Below are positions 24,143 to 32,244 of a stretch of 64,000 nt of DNA, piece by piece. Each line of letters begins with the position of its first letter. Position 1 is the stretch's first letter. Where the stretch lies: contig NZ_RHNP01000002.1 of NCBI RefSeq assembly GCF_003950295.1, forward strand, positions 1 to 64,000, written 5' to 3'. The notes below the pieces were generated by a model that worked only from the letters and a program-made list of their open reading frames with translations, did no database searches and was not told the origin of the DNA. Position numbers and translations under genes: made by a program. This DNA comes from Loigolactobacillus iwatensis. Lineage in GTDB: Bacteria; Bacillota; Bacilli; Lactobacillales; Lactobacillaceae.

Positions 24143-25336
24143 ATGATGAAAAAAGGGACAAAACGAATTATGGGGATTGTGGCGGCCATTTTATTAAGTG
24201 GCACTTTGGCGGGTTGCGGCAATGCTAGTTCGAACAATAAAGGCAATGAGGCCGGCAAGACAATCAAAATTGGGGTTAATATGGAGTTGTCTGGGTCGGC
24301 TGCTGCCTATGGTAATGCGCAAAAACAAGGAATTCAGTTAGCCGTTGATCAGATTAACCAAAAGGGCGGTATTAAAGTTGACGGTAAAAAGAAAAAAGTT
24401 CAATTAGTGATCCGTGATAATAAAACGAATAGTTCTGAGGCAACTTCAGTGGCGGCAAAATTAGTTAATAATGATAAGGTGGTTGCTGTTGTTGGGCCCG
24501 CGACAACTAATGCTGGTACTGCCGCAATTCCAAATATGACCAAGGCGGCCGTGCCACAGGTTAGTCCTTCCGCAACCGATCCAAATTATACCTTAGACAA
24601 AGATGGCAAGGTGCAACCGTATGTATTCCGGGCTTGTTATCAAAATAATTTCCAAGGTAAAACTGGCGCCAGTTTTACCGAAAATAATTTACACGCTAAG
24701 CGAGCCGTTATACTGGCTGATAAATCCAGTGATTACGGCACAGGTTTAACTGAAGCTTTTAAGAAAAATTATAAAGGCAAAGTTGTGATGACGCAGTATT
24801 TCCAGGAAGGTGATAAGGACTTTAATGCGGCCTTGACTCAATTAAAATCAAAAAAATTTGATGCTATTTACGTTCCAGGGTACTATTCTGAGATTGGTCT
24901 GATTATTAAACAGGCGCGGCAGATGGGAATTAAGCAGCCAATCGTTGGAACTGATGGGATGGCTGATCCTAAATTGGCCCAGATCGCGGGTAACAAGAAT
25001 GCAAATAATGTTTACTATACAACGCCGTTCTCCGCTAAAACGGCTACCGATGATACTCAAGTTCAGAACTTTATGCTGGCCTTCAAAAATAAATTTCACA
25101 CAACAGCACCAACTTTTTCGGCTTTAAGCTATGATTCGGTTTACATGATTAAACAAGCTATTGAAAAAGAAAATTCAACTAACTCAGTAAAAATTGCAAC
25201 TGGTTTGGCCCATCTGAAAAACTTTAATGGCGTGACTGGTAAAACAACGATTGATAAGGATCATAATCCGCAAAAACCGATTGCCGTTGAACAATTAACT
25301 GACGGAAAAGTGACGAAGGCCTACGCAATTAAGTAG
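24143..25336 (+). CDS. Branched-chain amino acid ABC transporter substrate-binding lipoprotein (LivJ family)
   Basis: About 397 residues. The signal peptide with lipobox LAGC places it as a lipid-anchored surface protein. The mature part is a type I periplasmic-binding fold of the LivJ/Peripla_BP_6 family: IKIGVNMELSGSAAAYG, VVAVVGPATTNAG, VVMTQYFQEGDKDFNAALTQLK. It should bind leucine, isoleucine or valine, or another amide. No livH, livM, livG or livF genes follow, so it is an orphan here. ATG 24143 is chosen over TTG 24137 because AAAGGGAGA lies 7 bp before it. Controlled by a leucine-codon attenuator. Confidence 0.9.
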   Translation: MMKKGTKRIMGIVAAILLSGTLAGCGNASSNNKGNEAGKTIKIGVNMELSGSAAAYGNAQKQGIQLAVDQINQKGGIKVDGKKKKVQLVIRDNKTNSSEATSVAAKLVNNDKVVAVVGPATTNAGTAAIPNMTKAAVPQVSPSATDPNYTLDKDGKVQPYVFRACYQNNFQGKTGASFTENNLHAKRAVILADKSSDYGTGLTEAFKKNYKGKVVMTQYFQEGDKDFNAALTQLKSKKFDAIYVPGYYSEIGLIIKQARQMGIKQPIVGTDGMADPKLAQIAGNKNANNVYYTTPFSAKTATDDTQVQNFMLAFKNKFHTTAPTFSALSYDSVYMIKQAIEKENSTNSVKIATGLAHLKNFNGVTGKTTIDKDHNPQKPIAVEQLTDGKVTKAYAIK

Positions 25337-25386
25337 ACTTAACTGCCTGACTAAGATTTATTAAGTTGTAACGGTATGTTAGACTT

Positions 25387-25440
25387 AATGCGGTGGTTCG
25401 AAAAATGCCCACCTAAAAAAACTAGAATCGAGGTTAGATT
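25387..25440 (+). promoter_or_regulatory. Candidate preQ1-I-like riboswitch before queT
   Basis: A compact hairpin GGTGG / CCACC (25392-25396 and 25408-25412) is followed by the A-rich tail TAAAAAAACTA, very like the 3' tail of preQ1-I aptamers. TCGA in the loop could pair with TCGA at 25428-25431 next to the ribosome binding site. The canonical loop UAG is not evident, so the call is tentative. The downstream gene is a queuosine-precursor transporter, which supports it. Confidence 0.45.
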
Positions 25441-25441
25441 C

Positions 25442-25933
25442 ATGGAAAAAACACAGATAAAGACGGCAACCTTAACGAAGGCTGGCCTAATTGCTGGACT
25501 GTACGTTGCAATTTCACTTGTAATTGCGCCTTATAGTTTTGGCGCCGTTCAGTTTCGTTTTGCAGAAATGTTCAATCATTTGGCCGTTTTTAATAAACGC
25601 TATATTTGGGCTTTGACGCTAGGCTGTTTAATTACTAATTTCTTTTCTCCGCTAGGTGTTATCGATGTCGTTTGTGGAACGTTGGGCACCTTAGTGATGA
25701 CAACGATTAGTTATTTTGTTAGCCGTTACGTTAAATCTGTTGCGCTAAAACTGACGATTAGTACTGTAGTTTGCACGCTAGCAATGTGGAGCGTTGCCTT
25801 GGAATTACACGTTATTAATCACCTACCATTTTGGCCAACTTATTTGACGGTGGCTATTGGAGAATTGGTTTCAATGGTCGTTGGTGGTTTCTTGATTTAT
25901 GCCGTTTCTCGCCAAATCGATTTAACTAAATAA
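25442..25933 (+). CDS. queT: QueT family queuosine precursor transporter
   Basis: About 163 residues, five to six membrane segments, QueT family (COG4708), the substrate-binding S component of an ECF transporter for preQ1 or related queuosine precursors. PYSFGAVQFRFAEMFNHLAVFNKRYIWALTLGCLITNFFSPLG is the characteristic core. It needs the shared EcfAAT module encoded elsewhere. ATG 25442 is preferred over an upstream in-frame ATG at 25376, because the upstream extension would run through the candidate riboswitch. Confidence 0.9.
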   Translation: MEKTQIKTATLTKAGLIAGLYVAISLVIAPYSFGAVQFRFAEMFNHLAVFNKRYIWALTLGCLITNFFSPLGVIDVVCGTLGTLVMTTISYFVSRYVKSVALKLTISTVVCTLAMWSVALELHVINHLPFWPTYLTVAIGELVSMVVGGFLIYAVSRQIDLTK

Positions 25934-26211
25934 GATTTTGAACGGACAGATCAATGGTATTAGTCTTCGTAGGTAACTTAAGGCATTAATTAAGTTGAAT
26001 GCAGGGCAATACTTTTGGTCTGTTTTTTTGTATCCTTGCAAATACTAAAAATAAACAGATTTCCTGATTTGTTCTTCAAGTTAGTAAAAAAATACGGGAA
26101 GGCTTTTATTGGACCTCTTTTTCTGGTATATTAAATTTAGACGTAAATTAGAATGAATCTAATAAAATAGTGAGTATCATTAATCTCAACCTTAGTAAGG
26201 AGAAGAACAAA

Positions 26212-27150
26212 ATGCCAATCGATATTAATAATGCACAGGATGTCTACAAAGATGCCGGTGATAACATTAATTTTACAACGCTATTATTAAAACGTGAGAA
26301 CCAAGGCGCTGAACTGGAGGCAGTTCAAGAGCTGGCGGAACGAATTCCAGCAGTAATTCGTAGCATGAATGTGCGTTACCCAAAAGCCTATTTAAAGGTT
26401 ACTTTTGGAATTGGTTCTAGTGCCTGGGATTACCTCTTTCCTGCAGCAGATAAGCCTAAAGAATTAGTTGATTTTGAGCAAATTGAGGGCCCTAAGTATA
26501 CCGCCGTTGCTACTCCTGGTGATCTATTTTTTCACGTTCGCGCACATGAAATGGCCGTTGTTTATGAAGTGATGGACCAATTGATGCAATTTATCAGACC
26601 CGTAACAACAGTGGCCGATGAAACGCACGGTTTCCGCTATTTTGAGGGTCGGGCTGTCATCGGTTTTATTGACGGAAGTGAAAATCCAGATCCAGGTGAA
26701 ACGGCCGCGTACGCATTAATCGGTGACGAGGACCCAGAATTTATTGATGGCTCGTACGCTTTTGCCCAAAAATACATTCATAATATGAAGGCTTGGAATA
26801 AAACTACTACTGAGGATCAGGAAAAGGCAATTGGCCGGAAAAAATATTCTGATTTAGAATTATCTGATGAGGAGAAGGCCAAAAATGCCCACAATGTTGT
26901 CTCACAGGATAATGATGGTGGTGTAGAACATAAGATTGTTCGCATGAACGTTCCTTTTTCTAACCCCGGTAAGGAAGTTACGGGAACTTATTTTATTGGC
27001 TACGGTCATTACACAGTAACGCGGCGGATGTTAGAGAGCATGTTTACTAATAGCGACCGACTACTTGATTTCAGTACACCAATTACTGGCGCGGTATATT
27101 TTGTTCCCTCAAAATCTATTTTAGATAAGATTAGCGCTGGGGAACTTTAA
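26212..27150 (+). CDS. Dye-decolorizing (DyP-type) heme peroxidase
   Basis: 312 residues. The GxxDG motif is GFIDGSENP (distal aspartate), and the probable proximal heme histidine is in DGGVEHKIVRMNVPF. YFIGYGHYTVTRRMLESMF is typical of the C-terminal half. There is no Tat signal or lipobox, so it is cytoplasmic; no encapsulin gene is adjacent. It uses peroxide to oxidise unknown substrates or may help handle heme. ATG 26212 is chosen from AAGGAGAAG six bases upstream; an in-frame GTG at 26170 is less likely. Confidence 0.92.
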   Translation: MPIDINNAQDVYKDAGDNINFTTLLLKRENQGAELEAVQELAERIPAVIRSMNVRYPKAYLKVTFGIGSSAWDYLFPAADKPKELVDFEQIEGPKYTAVATPGDLFFHVRAHEMAVVYEVMDQLMQFIRPVTTVADETHGFRYFEGRAVIGFIDGSENPDPGETAAYALIGDEDPEFIDGSYAFAQKYIHNMKAWNKTTTEDQEKAIGRKKYSDLELSDEEKAKNAHNVVSQDNDGGVEHKIVRMNVPFSNPGKEVTGTYFIGYGHYTVTRRMLESMFTNSDRLLDFSTPITGAVYFVPSKSILDKISAGEL

Positions 27151-27214
27151 GCTTTACTGAAACCTGTGATATAGGCTGTCTTATGGCGCCTTCACTTATA
27201 CGGTTCACAAAAGT

Positions 27215-27244
27215 AAAAAAGGCCACTTAATAGGGCCTTTTTTT
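27215..27244 (+). terminator. Terminator after DyP peroxidase
   Basis: AAAAAAGGCC and GGCCTTTTTTT around a short loop, with a run of seven T. Confidence 0.8.
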
Positions 27245-27370
27245 GCTACCCAAAACATACTTATGGCATACTAGATCATAGTTTAAAATAATCTTACTAA
27301 TATTTTTCTAACCAATATAAAGAATCTAAATGTTTATTTTCCAGATATAAAAGTTAAAGGAGCAAACGGC

Positions 27371-28486
27371 ATGGAGAAGTGGTCACCACAAAAAATTAAA
27401 TTGTTTCAGGAAAAATTATTAGATTGGTATGATCAAGAAGGTCGTGATTTACCTTGGCGTAAGGATCATGATCCCTATCACGTATGGGTCTCAGAAATCA
27501 TGTTACAGCAAACACAAGTTAAGACGGTAATTCCTTATTATCAACGGTTCATGACGCTATTTCCTACGGTTAGTACACTGGCAGCGGCACCGGAAGATCA
27601 ATTATTAAAGGCCTGGGAGGGGTTAGGCTATTACTCCCGGGTGCGAAATATGCAAAAGGCAGCTCAACAAATTATGGCCGATTATGGAGGGCAGTGGCCG
27701 AATACTGCAGTTGAATTGCAAAAATTAAGTGGTATCGGGCCATATACGGCTGGCGCAATTGCTAGTATTGCCTTTGATGAAAAGGTTCCTGCAATTGACG
27801 GTAATGCATTTCGCGTTTTTTCACGATTATTTGAAGTTGATGTGGATATTACGAAACCACAAGCCCAGCCGGTTTTTTATTCACTTATTGAAGAAGTTAT
27901 GCCGGCAGAACGGCCCGGAGACTTCAACCAAGCCATTATGGATCTAGGCTCAAGTTATATGACGGCCAAGAATCCAGATAGTGAGCACTCACCCGTGAAG
28001 GAATTTAATCAAGCTTATTTAGACGGTAAAGAATTGGCCTATCCAGTTCGGACAAAAAAGCCCCGCCCAGTGCCAGTTAATTATGTTGCGTTAATTATTA
28101 AGACGCCGCAGGGTTATTTGCTAGAGCAGCGTTCAAGCAAGGGAATGTTGGCCAACCTATGGACCTTCCCGCTAGTGAAGTGGCAAGATTTAAGTGATGA
28201 TGAGAATCTAAAAACGGCCGCGCTTCCGCAACTGGCGACTGATTATTTGGTTAGTACCAGTAATTTACGGTTGAATTTCCGTTTACTACCGGCAAAAATA
28301 GTTACGCATACTTTTACCCACCAGAAATGGTCACTAACTTTATTATTTGCAGAAACAACTGCTAAACAGGACCTAAGTTTTTTCCCTGGTCGTTTAATTA
28401 AGGCAAATGATTTCGCAAGTGTGACGTGGCCCAAGGTACAACAAAAGCTGTGGGACGAGTACCGGAAAAGTTTGTCAGCTGATTAA
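27371..28486 (+). CDS. mutY: A/G-specific adenine glycosylase MutY lacking the FeS-cluster cysteines
   Basis: 371 residues. It removes adenine opposite 8-oxoguanine. The glycosylase core has WVSEIMLQQTQVKTVIPYY with the catalytic Glu, the helix-hairpin-helix LQKLSGIGPYTAGAIASIAF and the catalytic Asp in IMDLGSS. The NUDIX-like C-terminal domain recognises 8-oxoG. The usual C-x6-C-x2-C-x5-C cluster is gone: the region reads MDLGSSYMTAKNPDSEHSPVKEF without any cysteine. Clusterless MutY forms are known in lactobacilli. Ribosome binding site AAAGGAGC. Confidence 0.93.
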   Translation: MEKWSPQKIKLFQEKLLDWYDQEGRDLPWRKDHDPYHVWVSEIMLQQTQVKTVIPYYQRFMTLFPTVSTLAAAPEDQLLKAWEGLGYYSRVRNMQKAAQQIMADYGGQWPNTAVELQKLSGIGPYTAGAIASIAFDEKVPAIDGNAFRVFSRLFEVDVDITKPQAQPVFYSLIEEVMPAERPGDFNQAIMDLGSSYMTAKNPDSEHSPVKEFNQAYLDGKELAYPVRTKKPRPVPVNYVALIIKTPQGYLLEQRSSKGMLANLWTFPLVKWQDLSDDENLKTAALPQLATDYLVSTSNLRLNFRLLPAKIVTHTFTHQKWSLTLLFAETTAKQDLSFFPGRLIKANDFASVTWPKVQQKLWDEYRKSLSAD

Positions 28487-28497
28487 ATAAAGTTGTT

Positions 28498-28538
28498 AAG
28501 TACAAATAATTGTACTTTATGTTGACCACCGCTATAAT
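28498..28538 (+). promoter_or_regulatory. Promoter with overlapping palindromic operator
   Basis: TTGTAC (28510-28515), a 17-bp spacer and TATAAT (28533-28538) precede the PPOx-family gene. The -35 is part of a perfect palindrome AAGTACAA-ATAA-TTGTACTT (28498-28517), so a repressor is likely to act here. Confidence 0.6.
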
Positions 28539-28634
28539 GATTTTGTTTCCAAAAGCTTTGGCATAAGCTACTAAATAGAGAAGGTTTGTAGATAGCGACA
28601 AGCAATAATAAAAAATTCAGGAGGATCATTTAAA

Positions 28635-29033
28635 ATGGCAAAATTAACCCAGGCAATGAAGGATATGTTGGCTAATAATTTGGCCTATATTGCAACAGTA
28701 GACAATGAAGGAAATCCAGATATTGGACCAAAAATGTCTTTACGCGCACTTGATGATACACATTTAATCTATAATGAAATGACAGCTAAGCAAACGATGC
28801 GCAACATTGCGGCCAATGGCAAAGCAATCGTTGCTGCGGCGAGCCTAGATAATATGAAGGGTTTTCGTTTTGCCGGAACTGCCAAACTATACACAACTGG
28901 CCCGTACTTTGATAATGCTATGGAATGGGCAAAAGCAGGGCATCCAGCTCCTAAGTCTGCCGGAGTTATCACCATCGACAAAATTTATACATTGGATGCC
29001 GGACCATTAGCAGGCGAATTAGTTCAGGAATAA
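28635..29033 (+). CDS. Pyridoxamine 5'-phosphate oxidase family protein
   Basis: 132 residues with a split-barrel flavin-binding fold: LAYIATVDNEGNPDIGPKMSLRALDDTHLIYNE and FRFAGTAKLYTTGPYFDNAM. Members of this small-domain group bind FMN or F420-like flavins and often reduce small substrates; the true PdxH function is not implied. Strong ribosome binding site (CAGGAGGATCATTTAAA), own regulated promoter and a terminator downstream, so it is monocistronic. Confidence 0.85.
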   Translation: MAKLTQAMKDMLANNLAYIATVDNEGNPDIGPKMSLRALDDTHLIYNEMTAKQTMRNIAANGKAIVAAASLDNMKGFRFAGTAKLYTTGPYFDNAMEWAKAGHPAPKSAGVITIDKIYTLDAGPLAGELVQE

Positions 29034-29035
29034 CA

Positions 29036-29079
29036 AAGTGCGCAACTGGTTAGGATTATTGACCGGCTGCGCTTTTTTT
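29036..29079 (+). terminator. Terminator
   Basis: GTGCGCAaCTGGT pairs with ACCGGcTGCGC, followed by a run of seven T. Confidence 0.75.
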
Positions 29080-29127
29080 GTCTTTTAGAACTTGAAGTAG
29101 GTGCTGTTCCAAGATGGAGGGGTAAAA

Positions 29128-29919
29128 ATGGCTAAAATAATACGGAGCACGAATGTTATTTACCAAGATAAATTAGGACTTACCTTAGATGTTTATCGAA
29201 ATCAGGAGCAACAAAATGGTGGCGCCTTAATCGATTTGCATGGTGGTGGTTGGTTTCGCGGCGATAAGGCCAAGGATCGTGACTTGGCCATGCAATTGGC
29301 GCAACTGGGTTACCTAGTTGTGGTTCCTAACTATCGCTTAACGCCGCTTGCCTATTTTCCCGAACCAATTGAAGATGTGGCTGCCGTGGTGGAATGGCTT
29401 CGGCAAAGTAGGGAGATTTTTAATCGGCAACGCATTGGCGCAATTGGATCCTCGGCGGGTGGTAATCTTGCTATTGAGTTAGCAATTCGTTACGGCATTC
29501 CCGCCGTTTCTTGGTCAGGCATTATTGAAATTGATGACTGGCTAGAGGACCATAAGGACGTTGTTGCAGCTGCCGATACAAAACAAGATTTTGGGAAAGC
29601 GGCCAGTGCAAAGATTAATCAAAGTGGCGCCAATGATTCGTTTTATAAATGGTTTGTTTTAAACTATTTAAAAAATAATGTTAAACAGGCCGGCGCAGCA
29701 GCACCGATTCACCGCTTAAGTACAACCACTGGCCCGTTATTTTTGGTAAATTCACTGAACGAGTTTGTGCCGGTTTCTGGTGTTCTAAACTTACAACGTT
29801 GGCTAGTCGAGTTAGGGGTGCCAACAATGACCAAATTATTGGCCGGTAGCGAACATGCTAAAGGTTATTTGGAAGAAATAATGCCGGCGACACAAGCGTT
29901 CTTGGCCGAGTTTGTTTAG
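29128..29919 (+). CDS. Alpha/beta hydrolase (esterase/lipase-like)
   Basis: 263 residues. Oxyanion motif LHGGGWFRGDK, nucleophile elbow IGSSAGG (Ser), and the probable acid and base in NEFVPVSG and GSEHAKGY. The family is the carboxylesterase / hormone-sensitive lipase-like group acting on small acyl esters. Cytoplasmic, no signal peptide. ATG 29128 is chosen because GGAGGGG lies immediately upstream; an in-frame GTG at 29101 lies before that site. Confidence 0.87.
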   Translation: MAKIIRSTNVIYQDKLGLTLDVYRNQEQQNGGALIDLHGGGWFRGDKAKDRDLAMQLAQLGYLVVVPNYRLTPLAYFPEPIEDVAAVVEWLRQSREIFNRQRIGAIGSSAGGNLAIELAIRYGIPAVSWSGIIEIDDWLEDHKDVVAAADTKQDFGKAASAKINQSGANDSFYKWFVLNYLKNNVKQAGAAAPIHRLSTTTGPLFLVNSLNEFVPVSGVLNLQRWLVELGVPTMTKLLAGSEHAKGYLEEIMPATQAFLAEFV

Positions 29920-30113
29920 TCGGCGAGTGGCTGAAAGGTTTATTAAGTTATGGTCGTTCGCTAGTGTAGTTAAGTTGAGCAACTGTTTATTTTTTAAATA
30001 CGACTTAAATTCAGAACTATTTTAATCAATATTTAACAATGAATTTAGTCTTGAAACGCTAATCAAATACCGTTTTGAATATACATCAATGCAGATGATT
30101 CTTGAAAGTAGAC
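29920..30113. other. Intergenic region before the T-box
   Basis: AT-rich, no open reading frame, hairpin terminator or repeat copy that I can recognise. Confidence 0.4.
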
Positions 30114-30142
30114 TTGACAGATTAGAAAATAGCTACTATAGT
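30114..30142 (+). promoter_or_regulatory. Promoter of the T-box-metF transcript
   Basis: Near-consensus: TTGACA (30114-30119), a 17-bp spacer and TATAGT (30137-30142). Confidence 0.8.
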
Positions 30143-30174
30143 TTTATTAAACTTTAATTTAAATATCATAATGT

Positions 30175-30421
30175 GCTGACGAGAAGAGTAGCAATTGACC
30201 GAATTAGAAGAGACCTTCTGCTTGCTGCAAGGAAGGATTTGGGTGGTTGTGAATATGAACTTTGAGTATGTAATTAGGTTCACGCTTAATTACCGCATGA
30301 CCAACGATAAGTGGTCACTACTTTCGCGAATAGCGGGGTAGTTGAGGCGCTTTTGCGTAAAAATAGGTGGTACCACGATTAATAATCGTCCTTAGATTCT
30401 TTGGAATCTAAGGACTTTTTT
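30175..30421 (+). ncRNA. T-box riboswitch (probably methionine-specific)
   Basis: The 14-base T-box signature AGGTGGTACCACG is at 30365-30377, followed by the terminator GTCCTTAGATTC / GAATCTAAGGAC (30388-30415) and a T-run. The upstream stem I region has AGAAGAGAcc-type elements. A candidate specifier AUG at 30255-30257 in GAATATGAAC fits tRNA-Met and the downstream metF, although UAU overlaps it by register. Uncharged tRNA would favour antitermination. Confidence 0.9.
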
Positions 30422-30534
30422 GTTGGTCTTAATCATGTTTCAAAATAGTTCTGTTAGTAATTCTGATCGATTTAATAAAAAATGGGCGCCTTTTAGGCAC
30501 GCTTAATTTGTAAATTAATAAAGGAGATTTTTTC

Positions 30535-31416
30535 ATGCCATTAACTGATTTATTCCAAAAGAAAACGGTTTTTTCATTCGAAGTTTTTCCACCAAAGGCA
30601 ACAACACCAGCGGAAAAATTACAAGCAACTTTGCATAATCTTCAAGGAATTCACCCTGATTTTATTTCGGTTACCTTGGGTGCAGGGGGTACTGGTCGCT
30701 ATGGTGCAACGGTGGATATTGCCGATATGATTCAAAATCAATTAGGTATTACGGCCGTTTCGCATATTCCTGGTCTTTATTTAAGCGAGGCCGATGTGCT
30801 AAATTTGCTGCAAAAGCTCGCTGAACGAAATGTTCACAACGTTTTGGCTTTACGGGGCGACCGAGTTCCTGGCCGCGAACCACTAGGCGTATTTAAGCAC
30901 GCGGATCAGTTAACCACCTTTATTAAACAAAATAGTGATTTTGATGTTATGGGGGCATGTTATCCCTATACACATAAAGATGCGACATCTGGGGTTGCTG
31001 ACATTCAACATTTAGCCAATAAAGTAGCGGCCGGCGCAGACCATTTAATTTCGCAGATTTTCTTTGACAATAATCAATTTTATAATTTCCGTGAAAAAGC
31101 GGAACTTGCTGGAATTAATGTGCCAATTGAGGCTGGTATTATGCCAGTCACTAATAAACGGCAGATTGAAAATATCACCTCTGTTGCAGGTGTTCCTTTA
31201 CCAGAAAAATTCACTTGCATGATGGAGCGTTACGCCGACAATAAAGAGGCATTACGGGATGCTGGAATCGCCTACGCAATCGATCAGATCGTTGATTTAG
31301 TTGCTCAGGGGGTTGATGGTGTCCATCTATACACGATGAATAATAGTTACGTTGCACAACGAATTTGGGACGCAACGGCCTCACTATTTCAGGCTTCGGC
31401 AACAACGACAAAGTAG
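30535..31416 (+). CDS. metF: Methylenetetrahydrofolate reductase MetF
   Basis: 293 residues, flavin-dependent TIM-barrel enzyme forming 5-methyltetrahydrofolate for methionine synthesis. FSFEVFPPKA, FISVTLGAGGTGR, NVLALRGDRVPG, ISQIFFDNNQFYNF and EAGIMPVTN are family landmarks. It is controlled by the T-box directly upstream. No metE or metH is adjacent. AAAGGAG precedes ATG; a strong hairpin follows. Confidence 0.95.
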   Translation: MPLTDLFQKKTVFSFEVFPPKATTPAEKLQATLHNLQGIHPDFISVTLGAGGTGRYGATVDIADMIQNQLGITAVSHIPGLYLSEADVLNLLQKLAERNVHNVLALRGDRVPGREPLGVFKHADQLTTFIKQNSDFDVMGACYPYTHKDATSGVADIQHLANKVAAGADHLISQIFFDNNQFYNFREKAELAGINVPIEAGIMPVTNKRQIENITSVAGVPLPEKFTCMMERYADNKEALRDAGIAYAIDQIVDLVAQGVDGVHLYTMNNSYVAQRIWDATASLFQASATTTK

Positions 31417-31430
31417 CACTTTAACTTTAC

Positions 31431-31462
31431 CCCCGGTATTGGATCAAAATCCAATACCGGGG
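31431..31462 (+). terminator. Terminator after metF
   Basis: CCCCGGTATTGGAT and ATCCAATACCGGGG form a perfect 14-bp stem with a 4-base loop. The T-tract is short (ATTTTA). Confidence 0.75.
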
Positions 31463-31527
31463 ATTTTACTTTGACCAAATATATTACGAAATTCAAACTT
31501 TATGTTATTAAGACCTAGCTGGTTTCT

Positions 31528-31719
31528 TCACTGGACAGCAAATTGAATACCAGCAAGTTCTAGTTGTTCTAAATAATGACTTAGGTCTGCCAATGGTCAA
31601 CCTGTGTAAAGGGCAATTTTTGCCTTCTGGGTAATAGCAGTTTGGATCGCATGAATTGTAGTCGTTGTCGGCTTATTTTGTGAATTCAGTAAAATTCTAC
31701 CAACTCCGATTGCAATCAT
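31528..31719 (-). pseudogene. Remnant of a Cof-type HAD phosphatase
   Basis: Translation from ATG 31717-31719 gives MIAIGVGRILLNSQNKP and then TIHAIQTAITQKAKIALYTG, a stop (31597-31599), and then PLADLSHYLEQLELAGIQFAVQ to a second stop. Intact Cof proteins read DVDGTLLNS and TGR at these places. Both catalytic aspartates have become glycine, the TGR arginine is a stop codon, and the rest of the protein is missing. Confidence 0.7.
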
Positions 31720-31761
31720 TTTTATTGGCAGATGCGTTTTCTCCTTTTATCCTTGGTAGGA

Positions 31762-32145
31762 TTAAACGGTTAATTCAATTTGATTGCCTTCAGGATCACA
31801 GACTACTCTTTCGTAATAGTTATCGCCAGTGACACGTGGCCCGCTCAAATGTTGATAGCCAGCTTCGGTAATTTTGGCTGATAATGTGTCAACGGCTTGT
31901 CTAGAACCTAAAGCAAAGGCCAAATGCTGATAGCCCAGCGGATATCCAGTTAAGCGACTTGAATTGAGATCAGCCCGGGTGCAGACTTCTAAACGAGCAC
32001 CGTCTGAAAAAGTTAAAAACTGGGAAGTAAACGTTGTTCGCGAGTTGTAGTATTTTGCTGATGCCATTGCACCGAAGTATTTTTCATAAAAAGAAACGGT
32101 TTGTTCAAGTTTTGATACAAATAATCCAACATGTTCAATTCTCAT
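31762..32145 (-). CDS. VOC family (glyoxalase I-like) protein
   Basis: 127 residues, two beta-alpha-beta-beta-beta modules. The four metal ligands of the glyoxalase I pattern are visible: His in RIEHVG, Glu in ARLEVCTR, His in YQHLAFAL and Glu in NQIELTV. It may be a lactoylglutathione lyase or a related isomerase; glutathione or gamma-glutamylcysteine supply from gshA would fit. Start at 32145 with GAGGTG 6 bp upstream; the GTG at 32154 is part of that site. Confidence 0.85.
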   Translation of the reverse strand: MRIEHVGLFVSKLEQTVSFYEKYFGAMASAKYYNSRTTFTSQFLTFSDGARLEVCTRADLNSSRLTGYPLGYQHLAFALGSRQAVDTLSAKITEAGYQHLSGPRVTGDNYYERVVCDPEGNQIELTV

Positions 32146-32244
32146 TATTTTCACCTCAAATAATTGGGTTAAGCTTTATTAACTAAGTTATGCTATAAAC
32201 CCAATATAGCACGTTGATAATTGTTTATCTATTTACAGTGGAGG

